Positions 7,527-14,425 are shown, numbered from the stretch's first letter. The stretch: 39,371 bases of DNA from Bdellovibrio sp. (GCA_020720455.1 DYOQ01000023.1:1-39371); one strand, 5' to 3'. Notes: generated from the letters alone by a model not told the origin. A program made the numbers and translations.

Positions 7527-8523
7527 TTTTCTCTTTTGGGTTAACTTTTACTTTGTCTTCAGCTCTAGCGCCATCTGGCAACTTGGCAACCATCATGCCT
7601 TCGGTTAATCCGCTAATGATCTCTGTTTTATCATAATTTCTTACACCAATAACAATTGGTGTTTTAGTTAGGACATTATCAATAATTGCGTAAACAAATT
7701 TCTCGTTCCCAACTCCTAGTACCATTTGAGTAGGAAGTGATAGCGCACTATCTTTAGTGCTAACGACAATTTCTACATCGGCCGATGCCCCAACGGGAAT
7801 TAATGGGTCAGTTTCGTTTCTGATAATTTCTAATTCGATCTCGCTTGTGCGATCTTGATCTTTTGCGGTCGAGATAAATGGTACTACATTGGAAACTTTA
7901 GCTTTAAAGATTTGGTTTTTAAACGCAGGAATTTTAATTCGAGCTATTTGATCTAGCTTGACTCTTGGAAGGTCGATTTCATCAATCTCACCTTTGATAA
8001 TTCTAAAGTTTAAATCAATGATCTGAACCTTTGGCCTGGATGTTGATTGTGCCTGATTTTGATAGAACTCGCCAATCTTCAGATCAAGCGCAGTGATCAT
8101 TCCTTTAAATGGTGCCAAGATAAGAGTTTTATCTAGATTGGTTCTTGCAACTGTCAACACTCTTGTTGAGCTATCAAGTGCACTAGATGATATTAAACCG
8201 CTCTTAAATAGTTCGCGATCTCTATCATGGGCCCTTCTTGCTTCGTTATACATTGCCCTTAAATCTGAATTTTCTATTTCTGCTATAATTTGATTTTTTT
8301 CAACGATGCTTCCAACTTGTAAGTGAATTTTTGAAACTCTTCCAACTGCACCAAATGCAAGTTCGGATTGTAATTTAGCTTCTACTGTTCCAGAGTTTAT
8401 TGTTGTAACCGTTTGTTCAACAGTTCCAATTTTAGCTTTCACTGCCTCGACGTCATAAGTTTTACTACAACCGATCATGGTGATAGTAAGAAACAAAGCT
8501 GCGATTAGTATTGTTGGTTTCAT
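7513..8523 (-). CDS. MacA-like periplasmic adaptor (membrane fusion) lipoprotein
   Basis: 336 residues. Signal peptide ending in TMIGC (Cys19 lipobox) predicts a lipid-anchored periplasmic protein. A barrel-sandwich (lipoyl) half at about 45-75, a short coiled-coil hairpin rich in Arg/Asp/Glu at about 85-120, the second lipoyl half (LAPFKGMITALDLKIGEFY region, about 135-160), then beta-barrel and membrane-proximal domains follow the HlyD/RND-adaptor order. The hairpin is short compared with MacA. The ATG overlaps the stop of the TolC-like gene by four bases. It should bridge the inner-membrane MacB pair to the outer-membrane channel. Confidence 0.87.
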   Translation of the reverse strand: MKPTILIAALFLTITMIGCSKTYDVEAVKAKIGTVEQTVTTINSGTVEAKLQSELAFGAVGRVSKIHLQVGSIVEKNQIIAEIENSDLRAMYNEARRAHDRDRELFKSGLISSSALDSSTRVLTVARTNLDKTLILAPFKGMITALDLKIGEFYQNQAQSTSRPKVQIIDLNFRIIKGEIDEIDLPRVKLDQIARIKIPAFKNQIFKAKVSNVVPFISTAKDQDRTSEIELEIIRNETDPLIPVGASADVEIVVSTKDSALSLPTQMVLGVGNEKFVYAIIDNVLTKTPIVIGVRNYDKTEIISGLTEGMMVAKLPDGARAEDKVKVNPKEKNGTN

Positions 8524-9851
8524 TGTGTTTTTGTCTGCCTGTTATAGGTTTCTGCTATTTGGTATAGTTGAATTTTATTTTCTGCTAATAAAATTTTAGA
8601 TTCGAGTAGCCTATCGTGTGATTCTAAAAGTTCTAATAGAGTACTTTTTCCAAGCTGGTACGATTTAGTCGTTAGTCTTGATAACTCTTCAAACTGTTCG
8701 ACATTTTTTTCAAGTGATTTTACTTGTGAACAAAGAGCGCTAATTTTAATCACTGCATTTTTAAGCTGATGATCTAATCCTTGAATTTTTAATCTTTTTT
8801 GATAGTCGATGACTCGCGTAGCATAATACTCTTCAAATTGAGAAGCAATTGTTCCACCACTGTTGAAGAGTGGAATCGTTACAGATAAGGCGACTATGTG
8901 ATCTCTGTCTGGTTGATGATAAGTTCCACTAAACGTGTCAGATGTTTGAGACAAGCTCCCTTCGATTTTTATTAGTGGCCAATCTTTAGCAGTTATTAGT
9001 TTTGCTTGAGATTGGTTAAGACTAATTTCTTCATTTAATTTTTTGTAGTCGATTGTCTGTTCAGTGTTAACATTTGTAGTTATTGGTTGATACACACTTA
9101 GATCTTTTATAAGTGTTAAATATTCATTTTCTTCCAAATTGTTTAAGAAGATAAATTTACTTTCATCTAGTCCAGATTTTTCGATTAATGTGCTTTTGCT
9201 TTTCTGCTCTTCATCTTCATATGTGGTTTTTTTTGAGTTAAGGGAGATTAAGTTTGCATCTGCTCTTAATACATCAATTTTTGTTTTATGGCCCAACTCA
9301 AAGCCAAGCTGTGCCTCTCTTTTGGCAGTTTGGGCTTTTTGTAAAGAGTTCGCAATTGCAGCACTTTTGTATTTTGAAAGAAGATAATCAAGTACAAGTG
9401 TCGTAAACTGTGTCTCATATTCTTTGACCGCGTTTGAAGCGTTAATCTCTTGTATATTATCTTCTGTTACACTCTGTTTTGTTTGTAAATATTTAGTACG
9501 ATCAAAAATCGACCACTCATAATTTATACTTAGTTCATAATCTGGTTTTGTTACTCCAAGGGAGCGCAAAAACTCATTTGAATTTTCATAGTAATCATGT
9601 TTTTTTTGTGCTTGAAGATAAAGCTGGGGAAGGTGAGTTGAAAATCTGTTCCATTTCTTTGCTTCACTCTGGTTACGTTTGATAATTTCAGTATTGTAAA
9701 CAGGTGAAATCTGATACGACTCTTCTTTTAATGTTCCTATCTTGGTGATTAGCTGCCTCGTATTTTCAGCGGCCCTAATGTTACTACTACTCAATATGGC
9801 CAAGCACCCAATTATGTAGTAGTTTAGGACAAAATTTAGTTTTAGAATCAT
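8520..9851 (-). CDS. TolC-like outer-membrane efflux protein
   Basis: 443 residues from ATG 9851, chosen because the N terminus then forms a signal peptide (MILKLNFVLNYYIIGC onward) with a G-rich ribosome-binding site; the reading frame is open further upstream to 9908. The long helical body shows the duplicated TolC pattern, with the repeated signatures around AQLGFELGHKTKIDVLRA (about 185-205) and SYQLGKSTLLELLESHDRL (about 395-413). It should form the trimeric outer-membrane exit duct for the downstream adaptor and MacB pair. First gene of the operon; an inverted repeat lies some 50 bases upstream. Confidence 0.87.
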   Translation of the reverse strand: MILKLNFVLNYYIIGCLAILSSSNIRAAENTRQLITKIGTLKEESYQISPVYNTEIIKRNQSEAKKWNRFSTHLPQLYLQAQKKHDYYENSNEFLRSLGVTKPDYELSINYEWSIFDRTKYLQTKQSVTEDNIQEINASNAVKEYETQFTTLVLDYLLSKYKSAAIANSLQKAQTAKREAQLGFELGHKTKIDVLRADANLISLNSKKTTYEDEEQKSKSTLIEKSGLDESKFIFLNNLEENEYLTLIKDLSVYQPITTNVNTEQTIDYKKLNEEISLNQSQAKLITAKDWPLIKIEGSLSQTSDTFSGTYHQPDRDHIVALSVTIPLFNSGGTIASQFEEYYATRVIDYQKRLKIQGLDHQLKNAVIKISALCSQVKSLEKNVEQFEELSRLTTKSYQLGKSTLLELLESHDRLLESKILLAENKIQLYQIAETYNRQTKTQ

Positions 9852-9900
9852 ACAACCCCACCAACAAATTCCTAAGTGTAATTTTCCCGATATCGCGTAC

Positions 9901-9925
9901 AGTGTCAATTGGTTTGTTTGACACT
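9901..9925. promoter_or_regulatory. Inverted repeat upstream of the export operon
   Basis: AGTGTCAA (9901-9908) and TTGACACT (9918-9925) are exact reverse complements separated by nine bases. The position about 50 bases before the TolC-like start and the 25-bp overall size suit a TetR- or MarR-class operator. I could not place a convincing -10 box relative to it, so its role as operator is inference. Confidence 0.4.
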
Positions 9926-10029
9926 ATTCACTCTAGAATGGCAATATAGTGCGAGATGAGTCAGTCGGACAATGTTTTAAATTAGATTGTGTAATATTTG
10001 GGGCCCATTGTCGGGGACAGAATTGGAAT

Positions 10030-10061
10030 TTTTGATTTTGTCTGTCTCAAAATTTGGAGCG
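10030..10061 (+). repeat. Direct repeat copy 1, matching the 3' end and flank of tRNA-Gly
   Basis: This 32-base stretch matches 12105-12136 at 30 of 32 positions (two T/C differences). Its right end, TGGAGCG, corresponds to the encoded CCA, discriminator and last acceptor-stem bases of tRNA-Gly, while the rest corresponds to the tRNA's downstream flank. No tRNA body follows here. Position and content suit an attachment-site duplicate. Confidence 0.75.
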
Positions 10062-10087
10062 TTCTCCGGTAACCTCATAACTCACCG

Positions 10088-10246
10088 TTAGAGCCCAGAT
10101 CTTGGTTTGTAACAAGCATGGTCTAGCCAAGCTCTAAATTCTGCACTCATCTTTCCAGATTCTTCATGGTTATTCAAGCTTTTAATGAAAACTCCCTCTG
10201 AAAAATTGAGTTTACTACTTATTCGATACGTTGTTGAGGTGAAATT
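10088..10246 (-). pseudogene. Startless coding remnant of unknown family
   Basis: A 52-codon open stretch bounded by stops, with no ATG near its beginning; the first in-frame ATG leaves only about 19 codons. The translation has a protein-like composition, including GVFIKSLNNHEESGKM and AEFRAWLDHACYK, and could be the C-terminal end of a lost gene. It lies just inside the left repeat of the tRNA-Gly region. I do not recognise the family, and chance openness is possible. Confidence 0.25.
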
Positions 10247-10361
10247 TTAGTTTTTTTTTGATTAAGGAAGGGATTGTTATAATGAATGAGAGGGCAAAGA
10301 AATTATGCATTTCTTATTACTGGCAAAAGATTCACACAAGCCTTGTTATTTTTTTCAAAAT

Positions 10362-10847
10362 TTAGTCTGGATATCCAACTTCAAATACAAATTTAATCGC
10401 TCCATTAACTTGTACAAATTTCATTTCATGACCATCTGAATAAGCTGGAATTGAGTTATCAATACAAATCTTAATTTTATGAGCACCAAAATCAGCTTGA
10501 AATTCTTCAAGAGCCTCATTCAATTCTTTTTGTAGTTCACTGGCCTCTTTTGATTTTCCAAAGCCTCGATCAATTCCCTCATTAACTTCTTGCCCGATTA
10601 TCTTTGAAATTTCGGTGACGTTGGATGCTCGAAAGTTCTTAGCTTTTTTACAGAAAGAACTCTCTTGCAACTGTTGGGATAACTGTGACGAGCTAAAATC
10701 AAAACTAAGCCAATAGTTAGATTCTAACAGGTCAGCTTCATTCGTCGCGTTATACACCGAAGAAATAGCTGCCAGAGATGATTCTTCTGCAGCTTGTGTT
10801 ATTCCCGAAAAAACAATTAGACTCATTAATAAAAACATTTTTTTCAT
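10362..10847 (-). CDS. Secreted protein of unknown function
   Basis: 161 residues from ATG 10847, chosen because GGAGGT lies six bases ahead; an upstream ATG at 10859 overlaps that ribosome-binding site. A signal peptide (KKMFLLMSLIVFSGITQA) is followed by a mature part of about 140 residues with a helical Glu/Lys-rich segment near 95-120 and two cysteines (about 66 and 130) that could pair. No family recognised. It is divergent from a LysR regulator, with a 14-bp-arm inverted repeat between them, so LysR control is likely. Both lie between the tRNA-Gly direct repeats. Confidence 0.65.
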   Translation of the reverse strand: MKKMFLLMSLIVFSGITQAAEESSLAAISSVYNATNEADLLESNYWLSFDFSSSQLSQQLQESSFCKKAKNFRASNVTEISKIIGQEVNEGIDRGFGKSKEASELQKELNEALEEFQADFGAHKIKICIDNSIPAYSDGHEMKFVQVNGAIKFVFEVGYPD

Positions 10848-10896
10848 AAATACCTCCATGGCGCGGAATATAACTGAATTAAAAATTATAAGATAG

Positions 10897-10929
10897 ACAT
10901 AAATGTATATATATAATATACATTTATGT
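10897..10929. promoter_or_regulatory. Inverted repeat in the LysR divergent promoter
   Basis: ACATAAATGTATAT (10897-10910) and ATATACATTTATGT (10916-10929) are perfect 14-base reverse complements around ATATA. TATAAT at 10912-10917 lies in the centre and could be the -10 box of the LysR gene, whose ATG follows directly at 10930. LysR proteins commonly bind dyads in such divergent regions and repress themselves. Binding is inferred. Confidence 0.55.
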
Positions 10930-11775
10930 ATGAATATACCTATTCATCTTATACAAGCTTTAGTTGTTTTTGCGGAAGAAAAAACGGTTGCTGCTGCTGC
11001 CAATCGGTTAAAAACTACTCAACCCACAATAACCAGGCAGCTTCAGAATATTCAGTCATTATTGCCATACCCATTATTTGAACAACAGGGACGTAAGAAA
11101 AATTTGACACCTTATGGAAAAGTTCTTGTGGATAAATTGGCTGGCCAGTTTATGGATTTTGAATCTATTTTTCAAGAAGCACTCATTGAACAGGGCAGTA
11201 GTAAAAACATAAAAATTGCAATAGGTGGCCGGTCTGAGATTCTAAAGCGTTTTTTTGGGAATAAACTTTTTTCTGGAAAATTAGCGCTGGAATCTATGGG
11301 CCACGCTCAATTGGAGAGAGCATTGGCCCATGGCTTAATGGACGTAGGTGTTTCACAAAAAGAAATCCTAACTAGTAATTATGTTCGCAAAAAATTATTT
11401 GCGGACTATTTTTGCTTAGTTGTCCCTCACACTTTCCTGCGCAAACATGGCGGAAAAATAGAGAAATGGATGGATCACTACTTGGATTATCCTTTTTGCA
11501 CTTATAAGTCAGATACCCACGAAATGAAAAAAACATTGCAACTGGCGGGATTTTCATCTGCACCAGAAGAGAATTTTACTTTTTCCGACTGGGAAATTTT
11601 AGAAGAAAGAATAAATCAAGGACTAAATTGGGGAATGGTCCCTAGTTCTTATTTGAAAGAGTCAAAAAATTATGTATTTAAAAAAATTGATTCTAGTCAG
11701 GAGCAGATATTTTACATTTACTATCGAAAAAGTCTGAGTCGATTTGAGTGGTTTCGCAAATTTCTTGAGTTGTAA
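10930..11775 (+). CDS. LysR-family transcriptional regulator
   Basis: 281 residues from ATG 10930. The N-terminal winged helix-turn-helix occupies about residues 3-62 (AAAANRLKTTQPTITRQLQ, then LFEQQGRKKNLTPYG), typical of LysR. The C-terminal effector-binding domain is shorter and less typical than usual (LysR proteins are about 290-310 residues). ATG 10903 in the same frame would add nine residues but falls within the operator. No Shine-Dalgarno sequence is visible before either, so a near-leaderless mRNA from the TATAAT at 10912 is possible. Likely target: the divergent secreted-protein gene and itself. Ligand unknown. Confidence 0.82.
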   Translation: MNIPIHLIQALVVFAEEKTVAAAANRLKTTQPTITRQLQNIQSLLPYPLFEQQGRKKNLTPYGKVLVDKLAGQFMDFESIFQEALIEQGSSKNIKIAIGGRSEILKRFFGNKLFSGKLALESMGHAQLERALAHGLMDVGVSQKEILTSNYVRKKLFADYFCLVVPHTFLRKHGGKIEKWMDHYLDYPFCTYKSDTHEMKKTLQLAGFSSAPEENFTFSDWEILEERINQGLNWGMVPSSYLKESKNYVFKKIDSSQEQIFYIYYRKSLSRFEWFRKFLEL

Positions 11776-11827
11776 AAAAACAATCGAAAAGGCTCCTCAG
11801 TCAGAACTTTTTTTATATATTCTACCC

Positions 11828-12064
11828 TTACCTTTTGCTGGGTAAAAATGAGGCTGGTAATTGGCCAGTGTTTTTTCGAAAGATAGTAATGAACTGTGAA
11901 AGCGAGCTGTAGCCAACTTCGAGGGCCACTTCAGTGACTGAGTTGCGGCCAAGCTCTAACATTTGTTTTGCCACTTGGCCCATGGATATATTGCTAGCAA
12001 AATTATCCTTAATATTCTCAAGAGCTAGTTTTACTCTTTGATCTTTAGAATAATTGGCAACCTC
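11828..12064 (-). pseudogene. AraC-family regulator remnant with internal deletion
   Basis: The minus strand encodes an AraC-type DNA-binding C terminus: RVKLALENIKDNFASNIS (start of the first helix-turn-helix) and SVTEVALEVGYSSLSQFITI, FRKNTGQLPASF (second). The piece that normally joins them, roughly 35-45 residues with the first recognition helix and linker, is missing in frame: QVAKQ runs straight into MLELGRN. An in-frame TAG (12065-12067) precedes it, no good start codon is present, and the N-terminal sensor domain is absent. It therefore looks dead, with the reading frame still intact, suggesting fairly recent decay. Confidence 0.7.
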
Positions 12065-12104
12065 CTAGAATCATTCGTTTCTGGTTTTAATGATTTAGAG
12101 ATTG

Positions 12105-12136
12105 TTTTGATTTTGCCTGTCCCAAAATTTGGAGCG
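12105..12136 (+). repeat. Direct repeat copy 2, overlapping the tRNA-Gly 3' end
   Basis: Partner of 10030-10061 (30 of 32 bases identical). Bases 12130-12136 are the tRNA's CCA end, discriminator and final acceptor-stem bases; the remainder is its immediate downstream flank. Such repeats are what tyrosine-recombinase integration at a tRNA gene leaves behind. Confidence 0.75.
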
Positions 12137-12205
12137 GCAAACCAGGTTCGAACTGGCGACCTCCACCTTGGCAAGGTGGCGCTCTACCAACTGAGCTATT
12201 GCCGC
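12130..12205 (-). tRNA. tRNA-Gly (anticodon GCC)
   Basis: 76 bases including an encoded CCA. The acceptor stem pairs GCGGCAA with TTGCCGC, the D arm is GCTC..GAGC, the anticodon stem CCACC/GGTGG encloses loop TTGCCAA with anticodon GCC, and the T arm has the standard loop TTCGAAC flanked by CCAGG-type stem bases. The discriminator base is T. It is transcribed leftward from its own promoter and sits at the right border of a direct-repeat-bounded region. Confidence 0.95.
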
Positions 12206-12221
12206 ATTTTTTGAATGAGCG

Positions 12222-12250
12222 ATTTAAACGCTTAAGGAAGTAATTGTCAA
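12222..12250 (-). promoter_or_regulatory. Promoter of tRNA-Gly
   Basis: On the minus strand TTGACA (12250-12245) is followed after 17 bases by TTAAAT (12227-12222), about 17 bases ahead of the mature tRNA 5' end. This is the expected place and spacing for a sigma-70-type promoter. Confidence 0.55.
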
Positions 12251-12262
12251 TATTTTTGTTAA

Positions 12263-12769
12263 TTATGATCCGGCGATTAAAGAGTTGATGACCCCTTTGT
12301 CTTTTAAAAAGAGTTCTCTGTCTAATCCCTGTTGATACTGTTTGTAATAACTACCATTAAAGTGGTTTGTAGACATTAAGGACGTTGGTTGGTTGTTGTA
12401 TTTTGTATCGTCATGCTCACGCTTTAAAACTGCGTGACCTAGCTCATGAAATATCAACTCTCTTTTATCGTATTCACTATATGTATCCCATTTAGATTTG
12501 CGAATAATAATTTCACTTGTTCCATCAGAGTATGAGATGTATTCTCCGGCCCACTCACGTTTGCTCGGCTCACCAAAATTTATAGGAATTTTTGAAGCAC
12601 TAACTGTTTGTCCTGTCAGCGAAGATCCTGTTGATTCAAAAGCTGCAACGTAGCTAGAAAAAGACGAATCAGTGGAATTATACTTTCTCGTCCCATTAAC
12701 TATTTTGGCCGGATAACCACAAGAGATAATAAATGTTGCCACCAAGAGCATTGTCATAATCGTTTTCAT
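12263..12769 (-). CDS. Lipoprotein with HExxH zinc-metallopeptidase motif
   Basis: 168 residues from ATG 12769 (an upstream ATG at 12781 would add four). The signal peptide ends in a lipobox, FIISC (Cys17). FHELGHAVLKREH holds HExxH at residues 108-112, with a further His119 that could be the third zinc ligand, and an SLMS turn follows at about 133-136, a layout seen in small predicted metallopeptidases of the HELGH..H..SIM type. The overall protein is otherwise unlike known families that I can name. It stands alone upstream of tRNA-Gly. Protease activity is inferred from the motif. Confidence 0.72.
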   Translation of the reverse strand: MKTIMTMLLVATFIISCGYPAKIVNGTRKYNSTDSSFSSYVAAFESTGSSLTGQTVSASKIPINFGEPSKREWAGEYISYSDGTSEIIIRKSKWDTYSEYDKRELIFHELGHAVLKREHDDTKYNNQPTSLMSTNHFNGSYYKQYQQGLDRELFLKDKGVINSLIAGS

Positions 12770-12849
12770 AATACAGATCATGAAGCAATTAGTGTGCCGA
12801 ATATTTTATTGAATTAATAAGTGGTTAGAGAGCTAGTATTGTTTAAATT

Positions 12850-13251
12850 TTAGACAGTTGCTATAGACCTAAACTCAATTTTTGGATATTTTGTGTGCAG
12901 TTGCTTAATGAGATTATCGCTAATACTCTCACTTGAAATGAGCGCGATAGAACCGTTGTTAGTGTCAATATTCATTGTTCCTATAACAGAGAAAAGTTCT
13001 GACGTTTTACTGTTATTGCCCATGCATAAATGAGCGAGGTAAAAATTTTTTTCAAAATTTCTTGTCATAAAGAGTGTTTTGTCTAGACCGTCAATGGCAA
13101 ATTGACAGTGATTAGATAGCAATCCATCAAAAATATAATCAAGGTCAGAAAACAGTGAGCTCTTGGCATGATTTTTTAGCGGTTGGTTTGATAACCAAAG
13201 GACAGCACTGAGATTCTCATCGAATAAAGAGTTAATCTCTTTTGATGTCAT
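12850..13251 (-). CDS. Conserved-looking hypothetical protein in the nusB operon
   Basis: 133 residues, no signal peptide or membrane segment. No family recognised. Predicted mixed alpha/beta, with an N-terminal Asp/Glu/Asn-containing helix and a central segment with LFMTRNFEKNFYLAHLCMG. Its ATG overlaps the nusB stop (ATGA), and base composition matches the neighbours, so it is very likely translated with nusB. A role connected with that operon is only a guess. Confidence 0.6.
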   Translation of the reverse strand: MTSKEINSLFDENLSAVLWLSNQPLKNHAKSSLFSDLDYIFDGLLSNHCQFAIDGLDKTLFMTRNFEKNFYLAHLCMGNNSKTSELFSVIGTMNIDTNNGSIALISSESISDNLIKQLHTKYPKIEFRSIATV

Positions 13252-13712
13252 TTTATCTTTCCTTCCGTCTTTGCTATTTTATCTAAAATTCCATTAACAA
13301 AAGAAGATGATTTGGCAGAGCCAAATTTTTTTGCCAAAGAGATAATCTCATCGATAATTATTTTTGGGGACGGGCAGTTCTTTACATACATCATCTCGCT
13401 AATACCGACAAACAGCGCGGCCATATCAATCCTATCAAGTTTTTCCAATTTCCAGTTATCAAGGCCGGCGTTTAACTTTTCTTCAATATCTTTTTTGTGT
13501 TCTAACGCAAGCTCAACGATAGAGATCGCATAATTGTAATTTGGGCCAAAAGTATCAAGCTTGGAACCACTATCAGGATCGTTAATTGTGGTATTGAAAT
13601 TTTTTATTAGTTCAGAGATCTCTTCACTGTGGCCATCTTTTTTATCAAAATAAAAATAAAGAAATTTGAATGCGTATTCTCTAGATATAGTTCTGTTCAT
13701 TACATTACTCAT
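13248..13712 (-). CDS. nusB: Transcription antitermination factor NusB
   Basis: 154 residues, the usual size. All-helical, starting with the typical SREYAFKFLYFY segment and ending in the conserved part IIIDEIISLAKKFGSAKSS, FVNGILDKIA. NusB with NusE (S10) binds boxA RNA and supports rRNA antitermination. The ATG overlaps the nrdR stop (ATGA), and its own stop overlaps the next gene, so nrdR-nusB-orf133 is one transcript. The nrdR-nusB linkage is widespread. An alternative ATG lies four codons in. Confidence 0.93.
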   Translation of the reverse strand: MSNVMNRTISREYAFKFLYFYFDKKDGHSEEISELIKNFNTTINDPDSGSKLDTFGPNYNYAISIVELALEHKKDIEEKLNAGLDNWKLEKLDRIDMAALFVGISEMMYVKNCPSPKIIIDEIISLAKKFGSAKSSSFVNGILDKIAKTEGKIK

Positions 13713-14218
13713 ATATCGCTTAATCCTATATTTCGACTATCCTCTTGAGCATAGTTTGTTGTCATTAAACAAGATGGTACAGTGCTTAGTCCTGTTATAA
13801 ACTCATTAATCTCTTCAAATTTCCAGTAACTTGCAGCAAATCTTACATATGCAACGATATCTAGAATGTATAGTGCGCTTATAACAAATTCACCAATCTG
13901 TTTTGTTGCTATTTCAATTTCCTGAGTATCAAGAATTCTTTTTTCGATATCGTTTACGATGCTATCTATTTTATCAGCAGAGACAGGTCTTTTTTGACAC
14001 GCTTTTTCAATTCCTTCGTGAATTTTGCCACGCTGATAAAGCTCTCTTCTGCCATCATTTTTAACTATGACAGGCATTTGAATTTCATATTTTTCATAGG
14101 TTGTGAATCTTTTCTCACACTGCTCGCATTTTCTGCGCCTTCTAATAACGGTCCCATCAAAATGAACTCTGGATTCGATGACCTTTGTATCTATCGCTTG
14201 GCATGATGGGCAATGCAT
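13709..14218 (-). CDS. nrdR: Transcriptional repressor NrdR
   Basis: 169 residues (typically 150-170). The N-terminal zinc ribbon has Cys3, Cys6, Cys31 and Cys34 and the conserved RRRRKCEQCEKRFTTYE segment; an ATP-cone domain follows (about 48-138, VIVKNDGRRELYQRGKI onward). NrdR senses ATP/dATP and represses ribonucleotide reductase genes through NrdR boxes. No NrdR-box pair is obvious in this window. It may use the promoter at 14238-14266; the CGGAG site lies just before the start. Confidence 0.95.
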   Translation of the reverse strand: MHCPSCQAIDTKVIESRVHFDGTVIRRRRKCEQCEKRFTTYEKYEIQMPVIVKNDGRRELYQRGKIHEGIEKACQKRPVSADKIDSIVNDIEKRILDTQEIEIATKQIGEFVISALYILDIVAYVRFAASYWKFEEINEFITGLSTVPSCLMTTNYAQEDSRNIGLSDI

Positions 14219-14237
14219 AATATAACTCCGAAACTAA

Positions 14238-14266
14238 CTTATATAGAGCTTTCCATTAGAATTCAA
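14238..14266 (-). promoter_or_regulatory. Candidate promoter of nrdR-nusB
   Basis: TTGAAT (14266-14261) and TATAAG (14243-14238) on the minus strand are 17 bases apart, about 20 bases ahead of the nrdR start, with CGGAG between. It would let nrdR be expressed separately from the fab-glyA operon upstream. Confidence 0.42.
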
Positions 14267-14296
14267 CCGTTTTTTATATGGTTATTATTCTGGAAG

Positions 14297-14325
14297 TTGA
14301 CATATTTTTTTTGTATTGGTAGATT
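14297..14325 (+). promoter_or_regulatory. Promoter of the 22-codon ORF
   Basis: TTGACA (14297-14302) and TAGATT (14320-14325) are 17 bases apart on the plus strand. The expected transcript start near 14332 lies just ahead of a GGGGGA ribosome-binding site and ATG 14350. It is divergent from the nrdR promoter. Confidence 0.5.
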
Positions 14326-14349
14326 TCCGCACGTTTTTGGGGGAAATTT

Positions 14350-14418
14350 ATGAGACTTCTAGCACAGCTTGTTGTTGTTGTTACTTTAATCGTTATTGCT
14401 GGCCAAGCATTTAGTTAA
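14350..14418 (+). CDS. Hydrophobic micropeptide (22 residues)
   Basis: ATG 14350 to TAA 14416-14418. The peptide starts MRLLAQLVVVVT and ends IAGQAFS, with one hydrophobic segment of about 16 residues after a single Arg, so it would insert into the membrane or resemble a bare signal peptide. GGGGGA lies six bases before the ATG, and a 17-spaced promoter lies upstream, all on the strand opposite to the flanking genes. The whole unit fits the 207-base gap between glyA and nrdR. Function unknown; it could be a membrane micropeptide, type I toxin-like, or chance. Confidence 0.5.
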   Translation: MRLLAQLVVVVTLIVIAGQAFS

Positions 14419-14425
14419 TAAAAAT

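Larger units (their letters stand above)
9926..10361. other. Gene-poor gap with direct-repeat copy and coding remnants
   Basis: About 435 bases without a convincing intact gene. It contains one copy of a 32-bp repeat (10030-10061) and an open but startless reading frame on the minus strand (10088-10246). A 27-codon plus-strand frame from ATG 10282 to TAG 10365, preceded by GGAAGGGA, would encode a Lys-rich peptide with a hydrophobic end; it is too weak to call. The left edge has no further recognisable structure. Confidence 0.5.

Noticed and set aside
10062-10130. Possible second, degenerate tRNA after direct repeat copy 1
   Set aside because: Beyond the shared repeat the sequence has no cloverleaf match to tRNA-Gly; only the 3' flank and last acceptor bases are duplicated.
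10282-10365. 27-codon plus-strand frame with GGAAGGGA upstream
   Set aside because: Spacing to ATG is long, no promoter is visible, and the frame ends exactly inside the opposite gene's stop; insufficient support for a gene.
11776-11820. Possible terminator after the LysR gene (T-run at 11809-11815)
   Set aside because: No stable stem precedes the T-run; the nearby GGCTCCTCAGTCAGAAC cannot pair with itself.
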